The notes: generated by a model not told the origin, from the sequence alone. Numbered from the stretch's first letter, positions 43,601-54,642 are shown. The stretch is DNA of 64,000 nt from Paramyrothecium sp. XJ0827 (GCA_020881915.1 JAJFPB010000006.1:2790001-2854000), one strand, 5' to 3'. Numbers and translations: made by a program.

Positions 43601-46600
43601 GCCGCTATTCGACCGCGCATCTCCTTCTCCTTGGGCGAAAAGACTTTGCGATGGGATTTGTGGACTGAACAAGTCTCTTCAGAATTGGGTATTGCCCTGG
43701 ACCATGTTTCAGAACATCTTGAAAAGTCTGGTACTACCCCTGATGATCATGAGACCCAGGCCGTAATTCAAATTACAACATCCATCTTGAACTATGTGAC
43801 AGATTCAATCAGTTTTGCAGACGACACGCAGGTAAGACTGTTCATCGCCCGCATGGACGAGATTCTGCAAAATCTCAATCGGAGAATAAGTTCACGTGTT
43901 CCTGAACTCAAGGACGACCAGAAGGATACCTATGACTGCATATTAAAGGTTAACGATCGGCTGTTACTGACGATCTTAATGACCTTGAGGATATGCGAGA
44001 GCTCAGCCTCACTCTCAGATGAGCGTTTCCAAATACAGGACCTTCTCAAAGCAATCGCACGAACCCAAGCGTCCGTCCTTGTAAGACTTGATACAGCATA
44101 CATTCGACGAGCTTATGAGAGGCTCTGTATTACTGCCACCCGTGAACGGGGAATACGAGATGACGAGGCCGCAATGCATTCATGGGTTGTCCTACTCAAA
44201 GCCCTCGAGCTTGCTCAAATACCCCGTGCTTCGTTCTGGGATATACTGCAAGTGACACTTGCAACTCCTCAAACTCTTGAAGCAACGGATGCAGGACAGC
44301 TGGAGAGTATATGGGAAACCTTGTTTCTTCTTCTACCACTCACGGAGTTCAATGATGGTGGTGTGATTGTCCCCGGCCGACGCCACTACATAGGGACTGA
44401 TACCTGGGGGCTTCCCCAGAGACTATTAAAAAGTGTGTTCCAGCTATACGAACAAAACCCCAGGCAGGCGCCGAGCTTCAATAATTACTGCCGGGCTCTG
44501 GTGGCTCGATGTCACTACCTGGTTGATCAATGGGGCTGGCGCCGGCCACTTGCTGTCATTGGTCTTATTTTCGACTTCTTTGGTTCGCAAGGCCTTGAGC
44601 ATTTGCGAAACGAGGAGGTTTACGCCTCCCCACGGTTCCTTGAAAACCTACATAACCAAGCCCACTTAACGATTGAGCCAGACGACCGGTGCTTTCACGT
44701 CTTTCTCAAGCTGCTGGCCCTCAGTATCCAGAAGCTCAAGGATGCCGGTGCAACAAAAGATATTCGCAATCTAGTCACTCGAACACTGCCGAACCATAAC
44801 CGGCAATACGAGAAGGAGCAAAACATTCACGAGCGAGACCTCGCTGCTTTGAGGAATCACCATGATTTACTCTGTACCTTGTTTTGGGCCGCTCCGCCAG
44901 ATATACGTCCACCTCCAGGACTCATCAAGGGACTTGTCGACCCGTCTGCATCTCACAAAGAAGCCACCCTAATTAATCTACGAGCTTGGAGTCAACTTGC
45001 TCGTTTTGTTGTGGCGTCCGGTGAGAGCAATGTGTCTTTCCCACCGTTTGCTGAATGGAGAGACACCTTGTTCCAACAAATACTGCATCTCTTTGACAGT
45101 GTGGAATCGGACATTCAACGTCAGTATCTGAGCTTACCGAAGGACATCGTCCAGTCCATCGACGGCAACATGATACAGGCTATGGTTTCCACGAACAAAC
45201 AAGCTGTGCTTGATGTCCTGCATTATTCAGTTTCCGCCTCTTTAGAAGTCATGAGATTGACCCCTGATCTGGCAAATGCAGTATCAGTTTTCAACACTGC
45301 ACAGCTGCAGCAAGTCTTCAAGCATTTTGCCGTGGAGCCGGCTCAGCTTGACTGGGGAATTTTACGTCAGTCCTTAGCAGTATTGGACATATTCCTGTCC
45401 AAAATCTCTGATTTCATGGATGCAGAAAGTCAACAAAGCGAAAACTTGTTCATGCAGCACACGGAAGTAGATGATGGACTGGCGCTACTTGATAATGATA
45501 TCGCTAAGAGCTTCTTTTCAATGGCAAGGAATATGCTGTCCTCCCGCGCAAACAAGAGTTTTGGGTCTTTGGCCAAGATGGACCGAGAGGACTGTGTTGA
45601 AAAAGTCATAATGCTATCGGCGCGTCTCAGTGCAAACCTCGTTCGAAGCGGCTTTCTCCGACCATCCCAGCTCTTCAAATTCGGTACATACGGACTCTTC
45701 GACGACATCCCCCCCAGGCTCGACTGGACTCAGCGGAAGTACCTGGTTCTTTTTGTGACAACTATGCTCAAGCATGGATTTGATGACTTCAGTGATGCTG
45801 GGTTCTCTCTTCTGGAAGCCTGGGCTTTGGCCATTGTCAATCCCAGGATAATACTGCGTTATGAGTATCAGTTCGCCGAACAACTGAGAGTTCGAAGCAA
45901 AGACTACGTGCCTGATGTTATTATCGGACTCGCCACACAGCCGGACTACCGGAATAACCGGGACTTGTTCGAATACATGATATCGACAATGCGCAGCGCT
46001 GTAGCTAATGCAGGACCGTCGCTCAAGCGAATCCTGGTTGCCGAACACTCAAAAGTGTTGAAGCTGGTAATGGAGCAGCTAAAAGTAGATTTGAGACTCG
46101 TAGCACAACAAGAGTCTGGCCACCATGAGTACGTCCTATTTGTGCGGGACATTGTCGGCCATATTCGAGCACTGGGCTCGGAAATATGCACCGTGGACGA
46201 CTACTTCTACCATATCAGCAAAGAGTACTCACCACCGGCGCAAGATCCTCAATTGCAGGTGCCTGCTATGGTAGCCTATGGACTTCGAATAGCGGAAGGG
46301 GAAACGCGCGCAGCACACCAACTGTTCTTCTTTCTCCTCAACAACTTTAAGGCATCAATGCTCAATGATAGCCTTGGAGAACAGAGTCAAATGCTACACA
46401 AGGCAATTAAGGATCGACGCTTACTTCGATTCGTTCTAGGACATATGCTTCCCGCCATAGTTCGGAGTTGCTTGACAGAGAGCCGTGCTTATGCACTCGT
46501 GGATGTCTATGTCGAAGCGCTGCGGCGACTACTCGTCAGAAATGTCATCTCACGAGAACTAGTCGAGGATGATCTACCTCAGCTTGCAGTAACACTGGCA

Positions 46601-47185
46601 GTTGCAGTGGAGCTCTTGGAGAGATCAAGGCACATGAGGGAGCAGCTGAGCGAAGAGTCGATCCATATCATCAGTCAACTATTTGCCGCCATTAATTTAA
46701 CATGGCCTTCGATTTTTGCTCTAGGCCTTTGTAGTCTAGGCGCGGACAGATGGGCGCCAATCAAGCAGTGTTTGGAGCATTTGAACGAATATGCGGCAGC
46801 AGCACAAATCCAATTGGAGCAGCTTCTTGCTCGGGACACCCAGGTCATTGGCGCTGGTGTCCTCTTTGAAGGAGTGAATGTTCCCAGGCTCGACAGCTTA
46901 CATGCTTCGTCGCTTGTGGTTGAATTCACAGAATACCTCATCCAAGACATTCAGGCAACCTGGACAGTCAACGGGGATAGGGTGTCAATTCAGGCACCCG
47001 GCAGAGCCCGAGCGGCGACTTCCACCCAAATTAACGAAGGAGTAAGAAGACCACAGATGCAGATGAAGGCCCTGCTTGTAGGTCTGCTTGAACGATTGTT
47101 GGAGTTTCAAAGTTGGTGGAACAAGGTTTATGGATCTGATACGCAGTCACGACACACCAGACAGGGCCGGAGCATAGTGTTTTAG
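40688..47185 (+). CDS. MMS22: MMS22/Mus7 family DNA-repair scaffold
   Basis: Intronless, 2165 residues. The N-terminus MPNWKELGEVPDSEEEDAGF with repeated PDS-acidic patches (IWDIPDSSVEDE) is typical of fungal Mus7/Mms22. Residues 1 to about 900 are disordered, rich in Ser/Arg/Glu, with KKRKHNERG-type nuclear signals. At about residue 927, GPYGTYYTHHFETFPLDRGV starts the conserved Mus7 region (FETFP..GVYFHDSTLIGKG), followed by about 1200 residues of mainly helical repeat-like sequence with no enzyme motif. In yeasts Mms22/Mus7 is the substrate adaptor of a Cul4/Rtt101-type ubiquitin ligase and acts in replication-fork repair in the nucleus. It is followed on the same strand by ORC5 after a 313-bp gap. 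Confidence 0.88.
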   Translation: MPNWKELGEVPDSEEEDAGFESQELGSVPAQKPDNSNANENQHDIWDIPDSSVEDEPQLPTILPRNSRPVEVQETVNLFDSSPLSSLASEPDLPSIDQLVVAKQNADTPSIESTRERSARAQSTSVGSPKVQQDRYQHQPDIPTSFNTTSSTNPANLRAADNDIADLEARQVVIRQERSLRPRKPIQEHPYLLENAHYSTFLREHGVKPLRIAAEAERRRRQDTPPDEDFVDESQNSRVAEVSEDSQSKSLDEREGQTQEAVDEETSGSYLQVDLSSSPLKTSPLHDGAAFSTRASSQTDNTSFLDHDLPDIDELLTLPPRSGGKTSRQRQASPLDSSARKKRKHNERGIHQSNTEVADGTKSNFSDPLVTPPRLVARRPSPRPSPSPEPRADASPRGPRQSPDISISEVHTLESDLEGDHTAEQNDGVTLDVEDDTHESSSEMETTLARRLRRALPASWLRLDQQSGREKIQRDVNRKHREKPAEVEQRRGVAQKRHMTGTLSNYQPLFDDSEDDAMPEPSNLDSEDVQVQTELVLQPLHNLNMPLSIESDEESSIVEDDRIDFMPAGRKRQLKLSESFQSSQKRVKAVPRSTKANQHTLSKQPRITGMLQGRTSSQLAARPKTTQRAKHKHGSKTKTIPRGKPKTIRAISSPRLSILDVIDSNAPQFLRIAARTARTRQDQGRSSPHRKCIRLANRRDHVDAAISLHEWKIGSIKQRPAVTAHVTKAVQAGHSRKSTTKINHTSNVVMRLLDSKGKSRNLTQQVTSKHTAEKSSEKNQPSPLKQRTLRHSLRRIPTGPVRLAQLETDQIAKNSRYAFQSIKRHLDRQYQHNQQAPSHGSTPALSVSDTAPMNSLTAAQDEERQANHEASYEKQRKHRIRKSKKPRKIDVQAPEFTQAHDPLPTYRVANNEQPIADDVQHRLLGLGPYGTYYTHHFETFPLDRGVYFHDSTLIGKGLIEAIKTCDPRPRIAAIRPRISFSLGEKTLRWDLWTEQVSSELGIALDHVSEHLEKSGTTPDDHETQAVIQITTSILNYVTDSISFADDTQVRLFIARMDEILQNLNRRISSRVPELKDDQKDTYDCILKVNDRLLLTILMTLRICESSASLSDERFQIQDLLKAIARTQASVLVRLDTAYIRRAYERLCITATRERGIRDDEAAMHSWVVLLKALELAQIPRASFWDILQVTLATPQTLEATDAGQLESIWETLFLLLPLTEFNDGGVIVPGRRHYIGTDTWGLPQRLLKSVFQLYEQNPRQAPSFNNYCRALVARCHYLVDQWGWRRPLAVIGLIFDFFGSQGLEHLRNEEVYASPRFLENLHNQAHLTIEPDDRCFHVFLKLLALSIQKLKDAGATKDIRNLVTRTLPNHNRQYEKEQNIHERDLAALRNHHDLLCTLFWAAPPDIRPPPGLIKGLVDPSASHKEATLINLRAWSQLARFVVASGESNVSFPPFAEWRDTLFQQILHLFDSVESDIQRQYLSLPKDIVQSIDGNMIQAMVSTNKQAVLDVLHYSVSASLEVMRLTPDLANAVSVFNTAQLQQVFKHFAVEPAQLDWGILRQSLAVLDIFLSKISDFMDAESQQSENLFMQHTEVDDGLALLDNDIAKSFFSMARNMLSSRANKSFGSLAKMDREDCVEKVIMLSARLSANLVRSGFLRPSQLFKFGTYGLFDDIPPRLDWTQRKYLVLFVTTMLKHGFDDFSDAGFSLLEAWALAIVNPRIILRYEYQFAEQLRVRSKDYVPDVIIGLATQPDYRNNRDLFEYMISTMRSAVANAGPSLKRILVAEHSKVLKLVMEQLKVDLRLVAQQESGHHEYVLFVRDIVGHIRALGSEICTVDDYFYHISKEYSPPAQDPQLQVPAMVAYGLRIAEGETRAAHQLFFFLLNNFKASMLNDSLGEQSQMLHKAIKDRRLLRFVLGHMLPAIVRSCLTESRAYALVDVYVEALRRLLVRNVISRELVEDDLPQLAVTLAVAVELLERSRHMREQLSEESIHIISQLFAAINLTWPSIFALGLCSLGADRWAPIKQCLEHLNEYAAAAQIQLEQLLARDTQVIGAGVLFEGVNVPRLDSLHASSLVVEFTEYLIQDIQATWTVNGDRVSIQAPGRARAATSTQINEGVRRPQMQMKALLVGLLERLLEFQSWWNKVYGSDTQSRHTRQGRSIVF

Positions 47186-47498
47186 CAGCATAGCATGGCG
47201 TTGTGAGTTAGGTATTGTCCATGAACAATCGAGTAATTTCTTTCAAATCAGCATTTCCAAGAGCAATCTTGGGCACATTTTGCGAATGGCAATGTTGTGA
47301 GCCGGTGCATCAATGTAGACGGAGTTGCTGCTTCTCGGCCGAGAAACCCCCGAGTGACGTTTTTTCTTGGGAACGCGCCAAACGCGTCTCCCAGCTTCAG
47401 CCTTTAACTATTTCCCAGAGTACAAACTGCAAAACTGCCCTTGCGCAGCCGCCCGTCTGTCAATTCGCACCGATCAACCGTCCACTCCAGAGCAGGCC
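47186..47498. other. Intergenic between MMS22 and ORC5
   Basis: 313 bp between two plus-strand genes, holding the ORC5 promoter. It includes AACGCGCCAAACGCGTC near 47371, with ACGCG elements like the MCB box of replication genes. Confidence 0.5.
47371..47388 (+). promoter_or_regulatory. Paired ACGCG elements upstream of ORC5
   Basis: AACGCGCCAAACGCGTC carries two ACGCG cores, the second as the palindrome ACGCGT, about 115 bp upstream of the ORC5 start. ACGCGT (MCB) is the known site of MBF, the G1/S activator of replication genes in yeasts. Use here is inferred from the match and position. Confidence 0.5.
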
Positions 47499-49088
47499 AT
47501 GGGCTCTCTGTTCCAGCTCCCCGAGGAAATCATCCTCACGCCTCTTCTGCAGTCCTTTCCCGGTCGGGAGCACCAGATTCGATCCCTGGCCACATTACTA
47601 CATGTTCGTCCTGAAGCCATTCCCAGCTCCCCTCCTCCTTGACCTTCTCGAGAGAGTGGGACAGGAAACGCATCTTTGAACTGACCTTGCGATTTGAAAC
47701 CCCACAGCCCAATGCCATCACCTGCCGCAACGTCGTCGTCCACGGGGCCGAGGCGACCGGAAAGTCCAGCATCGTCGAGGGCCTCCTGGCCGGCCTCTCG
47801 GAGCACATAGCCGCCGACGCCTCCGCGGGGGGGTTCCAGCACGCCGTCGTCAGCTCGACGCAGTGTATCACGGGGCGGCACCTGTTCGAGCGGGTGCTCG
47901 GGGCCGTCGTCGACGCGCTGCGGTGGCCGGAGGCGCCCCGCCGCTGCGAGTCGGTCGCCCAGCTCACCGTCGAGCTGACCAAGATGCTCAAGTACCCGGA
48001 CCGCGACCCCCGGTGGAGGTTCGTGCTCGTCCTGGACGCCGTCGACAGGCAGAGGGACGCGCCCCCGATGCTGCTGCCGGCGCTCGCGCGCCTTTCGGAA
48101 ATTGTACGGCGCTTCCTTGAAACCAACGCATTGCGCAGCTGCAGCTACTGACTCTAATCGGCAGATACCCTCGCTCACCTGCGTCTTCATCGTCACGGCG
48201 CCGCCGGCCGGCTCCCTGCGAACGCCCGCGTCCCCTCACCTCCATTTCCCGCCGTACACCAAGTCCGATTTCGTGCGCATCCTCGGCCTGACGCCTCCGC
48301 AGCCCGTAGCGGGCACGACGCAGCAAGAGACGAGCGACCTGTGGACCAGTTTCTGCGCCGCGGTCCACGACTCCCTCATCAAGTCGGCGGCGCGCACGCT
48401 TCCCGCCTTCCGTCAGAGCTGCCACGCCCTGTGGCCGCGCTTCACCGCGCCCGTGGTGGCAGGGACCTATACACCCAAGGAGTTCTCCAAGCTTCTTATC
48501 GCGGGGCGGGTGCACTTCCAGGACGAATCGCTCCTAAATCCAAGCATCGTCACCGTCCGATCTGGATCTACAGCCCCCAGTGAGCCCATTCCCACGAAGC
48601 CTCCAGCCTCTATGGCGGAGCTCACTGCTCTACTGCCGAACGTGGCCCGTCTCCTCCTCCTCGCCGCATACCTGGCCTCCCACAACGCCGCTCGCCACGA
48701 TCTCACGCTCTTCTCCACCCACCATCACGGGCGCAAGCGCCGTCGCGGCGGCTTCGCGTCCTCGCGCGGCACGCCCCGCAGCAAGCACCGCAAGATTGCC
48801 CGCAAGCTGCTCGGCGCGCATGCCTTTGTGCTGGAGCGCATGATGGCCATCTTCGAGGCGGTGCGCACCGAGTGGGTGGAGAGCGGCGCCGTGAGCGCAG
48901 CAGGCCTGGACGGCGACGTCGGCATGGCCATCGCGACGCTCGCTAGCTTGAGACTGCTGGTCAAGGCTGGAGGTGGCGGCGATACGATGGACAGAGGAGG
49001 CAAGTGGAGAATAAACGTGGGATGGGAAGTTGTCAGGGGTATAGGACGGAGTATCGGGGTCGAAGTGGAAGAATGGTTGATCGAGTAA
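47499..49088 (+). CDS. ORC5: Origin recognition complex subunit 5
   Basis: 474-residue AAA+ subunit of the nuclear origin recognition complex. Exons 47499-47603, 47708-48103 and 48165-49088. The start MGSLFQLPEEIILTPLLQSF is followed by FPGREHQIRSLATLL, the usual ORC5 opening. Walker A is VVHGAEATGKSS (residues 46-56), interrupted from the start by intron 1 just upstream. Walker B region RFVLVLDAVDRQRDAPPMLL follows, with sensor FIVTAPPAGSL and the LHFPPYTKSDFVRIL stretch. The C-terminal ORC5 region shows SMAELTALLPNVARLLLLAA then YLASHN, a basic loop HHHGRKRRRGG and WRINVGWEVVRGIGRSIGVE at the end. GC content is high. It converges with the transporter gene. Confidence 0.93.
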
Positions 49089-49404
49089 TGCCATGGCGCG
49101 AATTGCTTCGCTTTGCGTTCTAGCCCAGCGGATACAAAGCATCTAATGAGAAATGATATCACTTTTAATGATAATGGAAAGAGACCATACAAGCCCATCT
49201 AATCATGACATTCCCCGTCTCGTTTTCCATAGATGATGAGCTCTCATGCAGTGACATATAATCCCAGAATCTTCTTCCAATAACGCCAAATCATTCACTC
49301 TTTGCTTGTTACAGGAGAAACAAGACAGCCGTAATCTAGATTTCAAAGCAAAGTACAGGGCAGCAGTGATGTATTCTGAACATGCGTCAAATCTAAACAG
49401 TAAC
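49089..49404. other. Convergent intergenic region
   Basis: 3' flanks of ORC5 and the transporter. Nothing else seen. Confidence 0.55.
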
Positions 49405-51176
49405 TTAGGCTACACCGACAGGCCTGTTGCTGGTGCGCCATGTATCCTCCTGCTTCGTGCCAGGCGGCAACCAGCCAGCACTGCTGCTGGCTCTCGATCG
49501 TGCCCTTGACATATTGTCATCGGTTTTCTTCGAATCGTCGCCTTGCGCAATGTTCGATCCCCGGAAGCCTTCTGTATAAGGATGGGGACTACCGCCCATG
49601 GAAGCTGGCGAGCGGTAGAGCGGACCTGGGCGAATCTGATTGGTGTTGAGCGGCAGTAAAGGCTCGGGGTTACTAGACTCCGCCATCGTCCGAGCTTTAC
49701 GATCTGCCTTGTTGCTCTCGTTTGTTCGGTCGTACAAGTACAAACCAAGGAAGGTAAGGCCGATGCCGACGGCCTGAAGGGGTGTCGTGGGACTTCTGAA
49801 CCAGATGATTGCCATGACAATGACGAATACGCGCTTGATGAGACTGGCAACCGAGTAGGTGACTGGCGACACCATAGACAGGAGTACAAAAGCTATCATG
49901 TTCTGGCCGAAGTGGAAGATGCCATTGAAGACAAATTCCAATGTCAAACGTCCGTGGTCCATGGAATTTGGCTTGTTGCTCAGATCCACGGCTCCGTCAT
50001 GAATGAAGTCTTTGATCAGAGTGATCCCCTCAGACCAGAACCAGATGGGCAATGTCAAGGCGAAGGCCATACCCGAAGAGTAGCAGAGAAGGTTCAGCTT
50101 GTCTAGCTTCTTGGAAGCCGAAGCAGCTCCCTGTGCCTCGGCCTTGGCAGCCTCGTTGAAGAGCTTCTTCGAGAAGATGTTCTGTGTGACGAAGACTAAT
50201 GTTGCCAGGAGAGCCTCGATGACACCAACCATCTGCCCGCCGAAGCCGTGCTTCCCCGAGCAAGCCAGCATGACACCAAGCGTCAAAGGGATCAAGGAAA
50301 GGTAAGTGGCTTTGGGATAGCGGATGTCGAAGAGCAACCGATAGGCCAGGACTGTGAACAAAGGCGAAAGTCCCTTGATGGTGTGGACGAGCGACACCGG
50401 AATCTTGGCCGTCGCATTTGAACTCAGGAGGTGCCCGCCAATCTGGAATGCCGCGAGGGGAAGTGTCGTCTTCAGAACATCCCTGGAGGGTGAGCGGATG
50501 GGGTGCTTCAGCACGGTAATGGTGTTTTTAAGAATGGGGAAGATGCTGGCCAGCCAGGCGAGAATGATGCAGAGCGAGGAGACGAAAGCGAACTGAATCA
50601 GAGTCAGTGTAGCGGGCATGTCGAAGGCATTGAGGATCGATTTCGACGAGGTGTTGGTGAGCGCTGACGATGTGTACCATAACAGACACAGTACCTGCCC
50701 GGTGTGGCATCAGCAATCGGTCCCATGTGGCTCAAGGGATAATGGAAACGGAGGTGGGGATGGGGCTGGCATACAACGAGCTTAGGAGACATGGGCGCCT
50801 TCAACGCATCAGCGATTTCGTGGACATTTTGGCTAACGCTCCCGTTGCGGGAGCGAATCGTCCGGAAGGCATCGCTGAGGCTCTTCTGACGGCCATGGCG
50901 AGTGGACGGCGACCAAGTGACGCCCTGCTGGGGGCCACCTTCTTTCCTCATGGGCATCCATCGGTCAGAACGCGTGGGGGTGCCGTTGGCGTATGGCGAG
51001 GCGGTCCTCATAGGGCTGGGGCCGCGCGGTCCATTGCCCATGTGAGGCGCGTCGATGTGGTCGGGGAACTTCTCCATCTGCGACGATGATGGAACTGCAG
51101 TGTGGTCTGGGGATGCGCCGAGTCGTCGGGTCGGGGTGGTGTCGAAGCTGCGAATGATCGAGGCGAGACGTGGCAT
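49405..51176 (-). CDS. SLY41-type triose-phosphate transporter family protein
   Basis: Membrane transporter of the TPT/nucleotide-sugar (drug/metabolite) superfamily, 563 residues. Exons 50775-51176 and 49405-50694. Residues 1-134 are a Ser/Pro/Arg-rich cytosolic arm (SPSTRHGRQKSLSDAFRTIR). About ten membrane helices follow from VLCLLWYTSSALTNTSSKSI, a hallmark TPT opening, through LTLIQFAFVSSLCIILAWLA, VSLVHTIKGLSPLFTVLAYR and SPVTYSVASLIKRVFVIVMA to LQAVGIGLTFLGLYLYD. These KGLSP and SLIKRV motifs are typical of yeast Sly41 and fungal relatives in the ER/Golgi. The C-terminal tail of about 90 residues is disordered. The single intron falls exactly at the junction of the arm and the first helix. 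The substrate is uncertain. Confidence 0.9.
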
Positions 51177-51994
51177 TGGCAGTCGAGGAGCGAGTTAAAC
51201 GAGTGACGCTGGTATGAGCAAGAAGACCAGGTAGAAATCACGGCGAGAGGCTCATGGCGAGGTCTTGACTGAAACGAGGTGTTGCAGATGCAGCAGACGT
51301 GGCTGTCAGACTGAGTTCTGAGGAACATGAACTCAGATGTTTCGTTAATGGACGTCGCATTTGGTTTCCCCTTCCGGGTACGTGCTGCGCATCCCTGCTG
51401 AGACGCGGTACGTACCCCCCATTTGCGAATGAGGATCTCGGTGCATCATCTTGCTCGACACTTGGCTCAAGGTACTTGCTCTTGTTAATTAGCAAGGGGG
51501 TGGTCGCTTGCGTAATGCTACGATGGACAAGGTACCTCCGTACCTACCAACTTTTTCTCGAGGTGAGGGAGCGCACCGTACCTGCAGCGCAAGCCATAGC
51601 AAGCACGGTACCTGTCCCACACACAGCCCGCCGAGATTCTGCCGGTATCCTCTTGCACCCGATGAGGAAAGGTACGTCTCTTGCTCCGGCGCAATCGCAG
51701 TCCCGCAACTTTTTGGAGGCAACGGATTCGAAAGTTCGACGAGGCTACCATCCCAGAGCAAAGCCTCGACGCGCTAGCTAAAGCTTTCGCCCATACGCCG
51801 TTTGCGCAACGCTGGCCAACTAACCGGCCGCCAGCAGTCTACGTCTCCCCTTTGCACAACCACGCTCTTGCTGTGGGCATGGGCAAGGACCCAAAACAAT
51901 ACGCTCTAGCTCTCGTAGGGCTGTACGCCATCTTCCGAATCGTCACCCAGTCCACGAACCCGCCGCCCAATTTCAACCACCAAAGCCCTTCGCC
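51177..51994. other. Divergent promoter dense in GTAC-core motifs
   Basis: 818 bp between the transporter (-) and SF3B2 (+). Between 51405 and 51680 at least seven GGTAC/GTACC-type motifs occur (for example AAGGTACCTCCGTACCTACC near 51530). No gene supported. Confidence 0.65.
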
Positions 51995-53837
51995 ATGGCG
52001 GCCCCAAAGATGACCAAGAACCAGATGAGGCGGGCGAAGAAGAAGGAGCAGAAGAAATCCCAAGCAGAGGCGCGTGCCCCGATCCTTTCCTTCTCGTCAA
52101 ACACTAACAGCAGCGCAGGCCCCTCCCAAAGACGCAGAGAACGCGACCCCAAATGCCGAATCTCCCCAGCCCACGAATCTTGAAGTCAAGTCAGAGTCGA
52201 CACCTGACAAGACGATCTCGTCTATACCGAGCGTTGATGGCGACTTCGAGGGTGATCCCGCGTTTGCCACGTACCGAGACATCTTCTCCAAGTTTGGCGC
52301 TTCATTCGAGGACGATGAAATTGCAAAAGAGGCAAACGCGGGCAACCAGGGCACTGTGTTTTACGACGATGACGAGGAAATCCCCGACGAAGAGGAGGAG
52401 AATGCCGGACGCCCGAAGATGTCGAAGAAGAAGCGCAAACAACTAAACAAGCTATCCGTCGCCGAACTCAAAGCTTTGGTCAGAATCCCCGAAGTGGTGG
52501 ATTGGCAGGACGTATCGTCCTCGGATCCCCGTCTCCTCGTACAGATAAAAGCGCAACGCAACGTTGTGCCGGTACCGAATCACTGGTCGTTGAAGCGAGA
52601 ATACCTATCGTCGAAGCGCGGCATCGAGAAGCCCCCCTTCCGGCTGCCGCAGTTCATTGCCGAAACAGGCATCACCGAGATGCGCGATGCCGTGTTGGAA
52701 AAGCAGGCTGAACAGACTCTGAAGCAGAAGCAGCGCGAGAGGGTACAACCTAAGATGGGCAAGCTTGACATCGACTACCAAAGGCTGTACGACGCATTCT
52801 TCCGCTTCCAAACCAAGCCTGAACTGACGCGCTTTGGCGAGGTCTACTATGAGGGAAAGGAGGCCGAAGTGGACTATCAGCAATTTCGCCCCGGAGAACT
52901 CAGTGAAGCGACCAAGGAAGCGTTGGGCATGCCTCCTGGAGCCCCGCCACCGTGGTTGATTAATCAACAGCGGTTTGGTCCACCACCTTCATATCCAACC
53001 CTGAAAATACCCGGCCTGAATGCACCACCTCCGGCTGGAGGAGCCTGGGGTTTCCACCCTGGTGGCTGGGGCAAGCCCCCGGTGGACGAGTTCAACCGAC
53101 CTTTGTACGGTGGTGACGTCTTCGGCTTAAATACTCAGAACAGTGGCCAGGCCCAGCCTCCTGCTGCTCCTGCTGCTGTCGTACAAACCGAGCCCGTTGA
53201 GCGCAGCTTGTGGGGTGAGCTGCAACCAAGGCAAGAAGAGTCGGAGGAAGAAGAATCTGAAGAGGAAGAGGATGAGGAAGAAGACGAAGAAGATGTTCCT
53301 GGCGGCTTGGAGACGCCAAGTGGTCTTGAGACTCCTGGGGGCTACGCCAGCACAGTCAACGCAGACTACGGCCAAGGAGTCGAGACATCTATCGCAGGAG
53401 AAATGGACCTGCGTAAAGAGCGGCGCGGGTACGACACCGAGGAGTCCTCCGCGCCGCGCTCCGCATACACCGTCCTGCCTGAGAGGCAAGTCCGCGCCGA
53501 GGGCTTCTTCGGCAGCGACCGCGCGTACGACCTCAACGCCGCGCAGCAGCAGCGCGCCGGCATGCCCGTGCTCGGCGCCGACGACGACTCCCGCAAGCGC
53601 AAGAAGCCCGGCGACATCGACGTGGCCCTCGACGTCGACTCGCTGCAGAACCGCGACGGCATCGACAAGGACGACCTGCGGCGCAAGTTCGAGGAGGGCA
53701 AGCGGGAGGAGGGCCTCGGCGCCAAGTGGGCCTACGACGAAGACCTCAGCGAGATGATCGCCCAGGAGAGCAGGAAGAGGCAGCGGACGGAGAAAGAGAG
53801 GACGGAGAAGAAGAAGGAGACCAAGCATAGGTTCTAA
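51995..53837 (+). CDS. Splicing factor 3B subunit 2 (SAP145/Cus1)
   Basis: U2 snRNP SF3b component, nuclear, 600 residues. Exon 51995-52073 (MAAPKMTKNQMRRAKKKEQK) joins exon 52114-53837 through a 40-nt intron; the acceptor at CAGCAG is my best fit by phase. After an acidic linker comes the conserved DUF382 region (SKKKRKQLNKLSVAELKALV, VEVVDWQDV-like VPEVVDWQDVSS context, VPVPNHWSLKREYLSSKRGI, EKPPFRLPQFIAETGI). The PSP domain follows at about residues 300-350: MPPGAPPPWLINQQRFGPPP, LKIPGLNAPPP and WGKPPVDEFNRPLYGGDVFG. An acidic Glu/Asp run and the C-terminal coiled, Lys/Arg-rich tail (ESRKRQRTEKERTEKKKETK) complete the protein. It is conserved and intact. Confidence 0.95.
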
Positions 53838-54642
53838 TCGGAGGCACCAGCATCTTTTTTTGAGTTTTTCTTCGCGTATCAAACCCGGAAGCGGTGTATC
53901 TATCTAAGGTATCTGTATTGGCGTTACAACGTGCTTGGCCGCTAGGCGTGTGGTGGGCGGGTGGTCAGGTTCGGTGCAAGTTCTCAGTAAATACAATGGA
54001 AAAGGAGAATGCCAGAAAAACCCATTGAAGTGAAGAAAGAAGAAGAGAAGGAAAAAATCAGGTCGGCGTAGCGACAACAATGTCTATTCATCACATGCCC
54101 TCTTTTTCTCTCCTCTTTTGATATGAAATTCCATCGATTGGGCCTTTTGACGGCCATAACTATCTGCAAGGATATGAAAGCTAATGAGCATAGTAATGTA
54201 CAGCATATCCTTTTGTTGTTGTTCTTTTTTTCTTAATCAGAAGCAGGATTAAATCATAGACAAGGCTTCCCAAATTTCCCCCTACGCCTGTTCCCATGCG
54301 CATTCGCTGAAGGGCGTAAGGAATGCACAATAAAAACGTCCTGCCCCAGATGCAGCACTCCCAAGTATCCATGACTTCCCTATGCGAAGACGTCTATCAA
54401 TAAGGTGGCGGGCTACCATGTTGTGCCAGCTGGGAAAGCACCAAGGTGGTGAGAGAGTGAACGCTTCTCCAGAGCAGAACATTAGGTCGCCCCGTCTATT
54501 CGTGATAATGAAGGAGACCCATCAACCCTCTCCTGGGAGATGTGACGGTCAATCATCGTCTGTTCTTTCTCCTCCGCATTAGTGACTCGGGTTGCCGACG
54601 AGTCCACCGTGAGGCAGCCGCCCGTGGAGACGAGCTCTCTTT
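53838..54642. other. Convergent intergenic region
   Basis: 800 bp of 3' flanks of SF3B2 and SUZ12, rich in short A/T runs. No gene seen. Confidence 0.55.
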
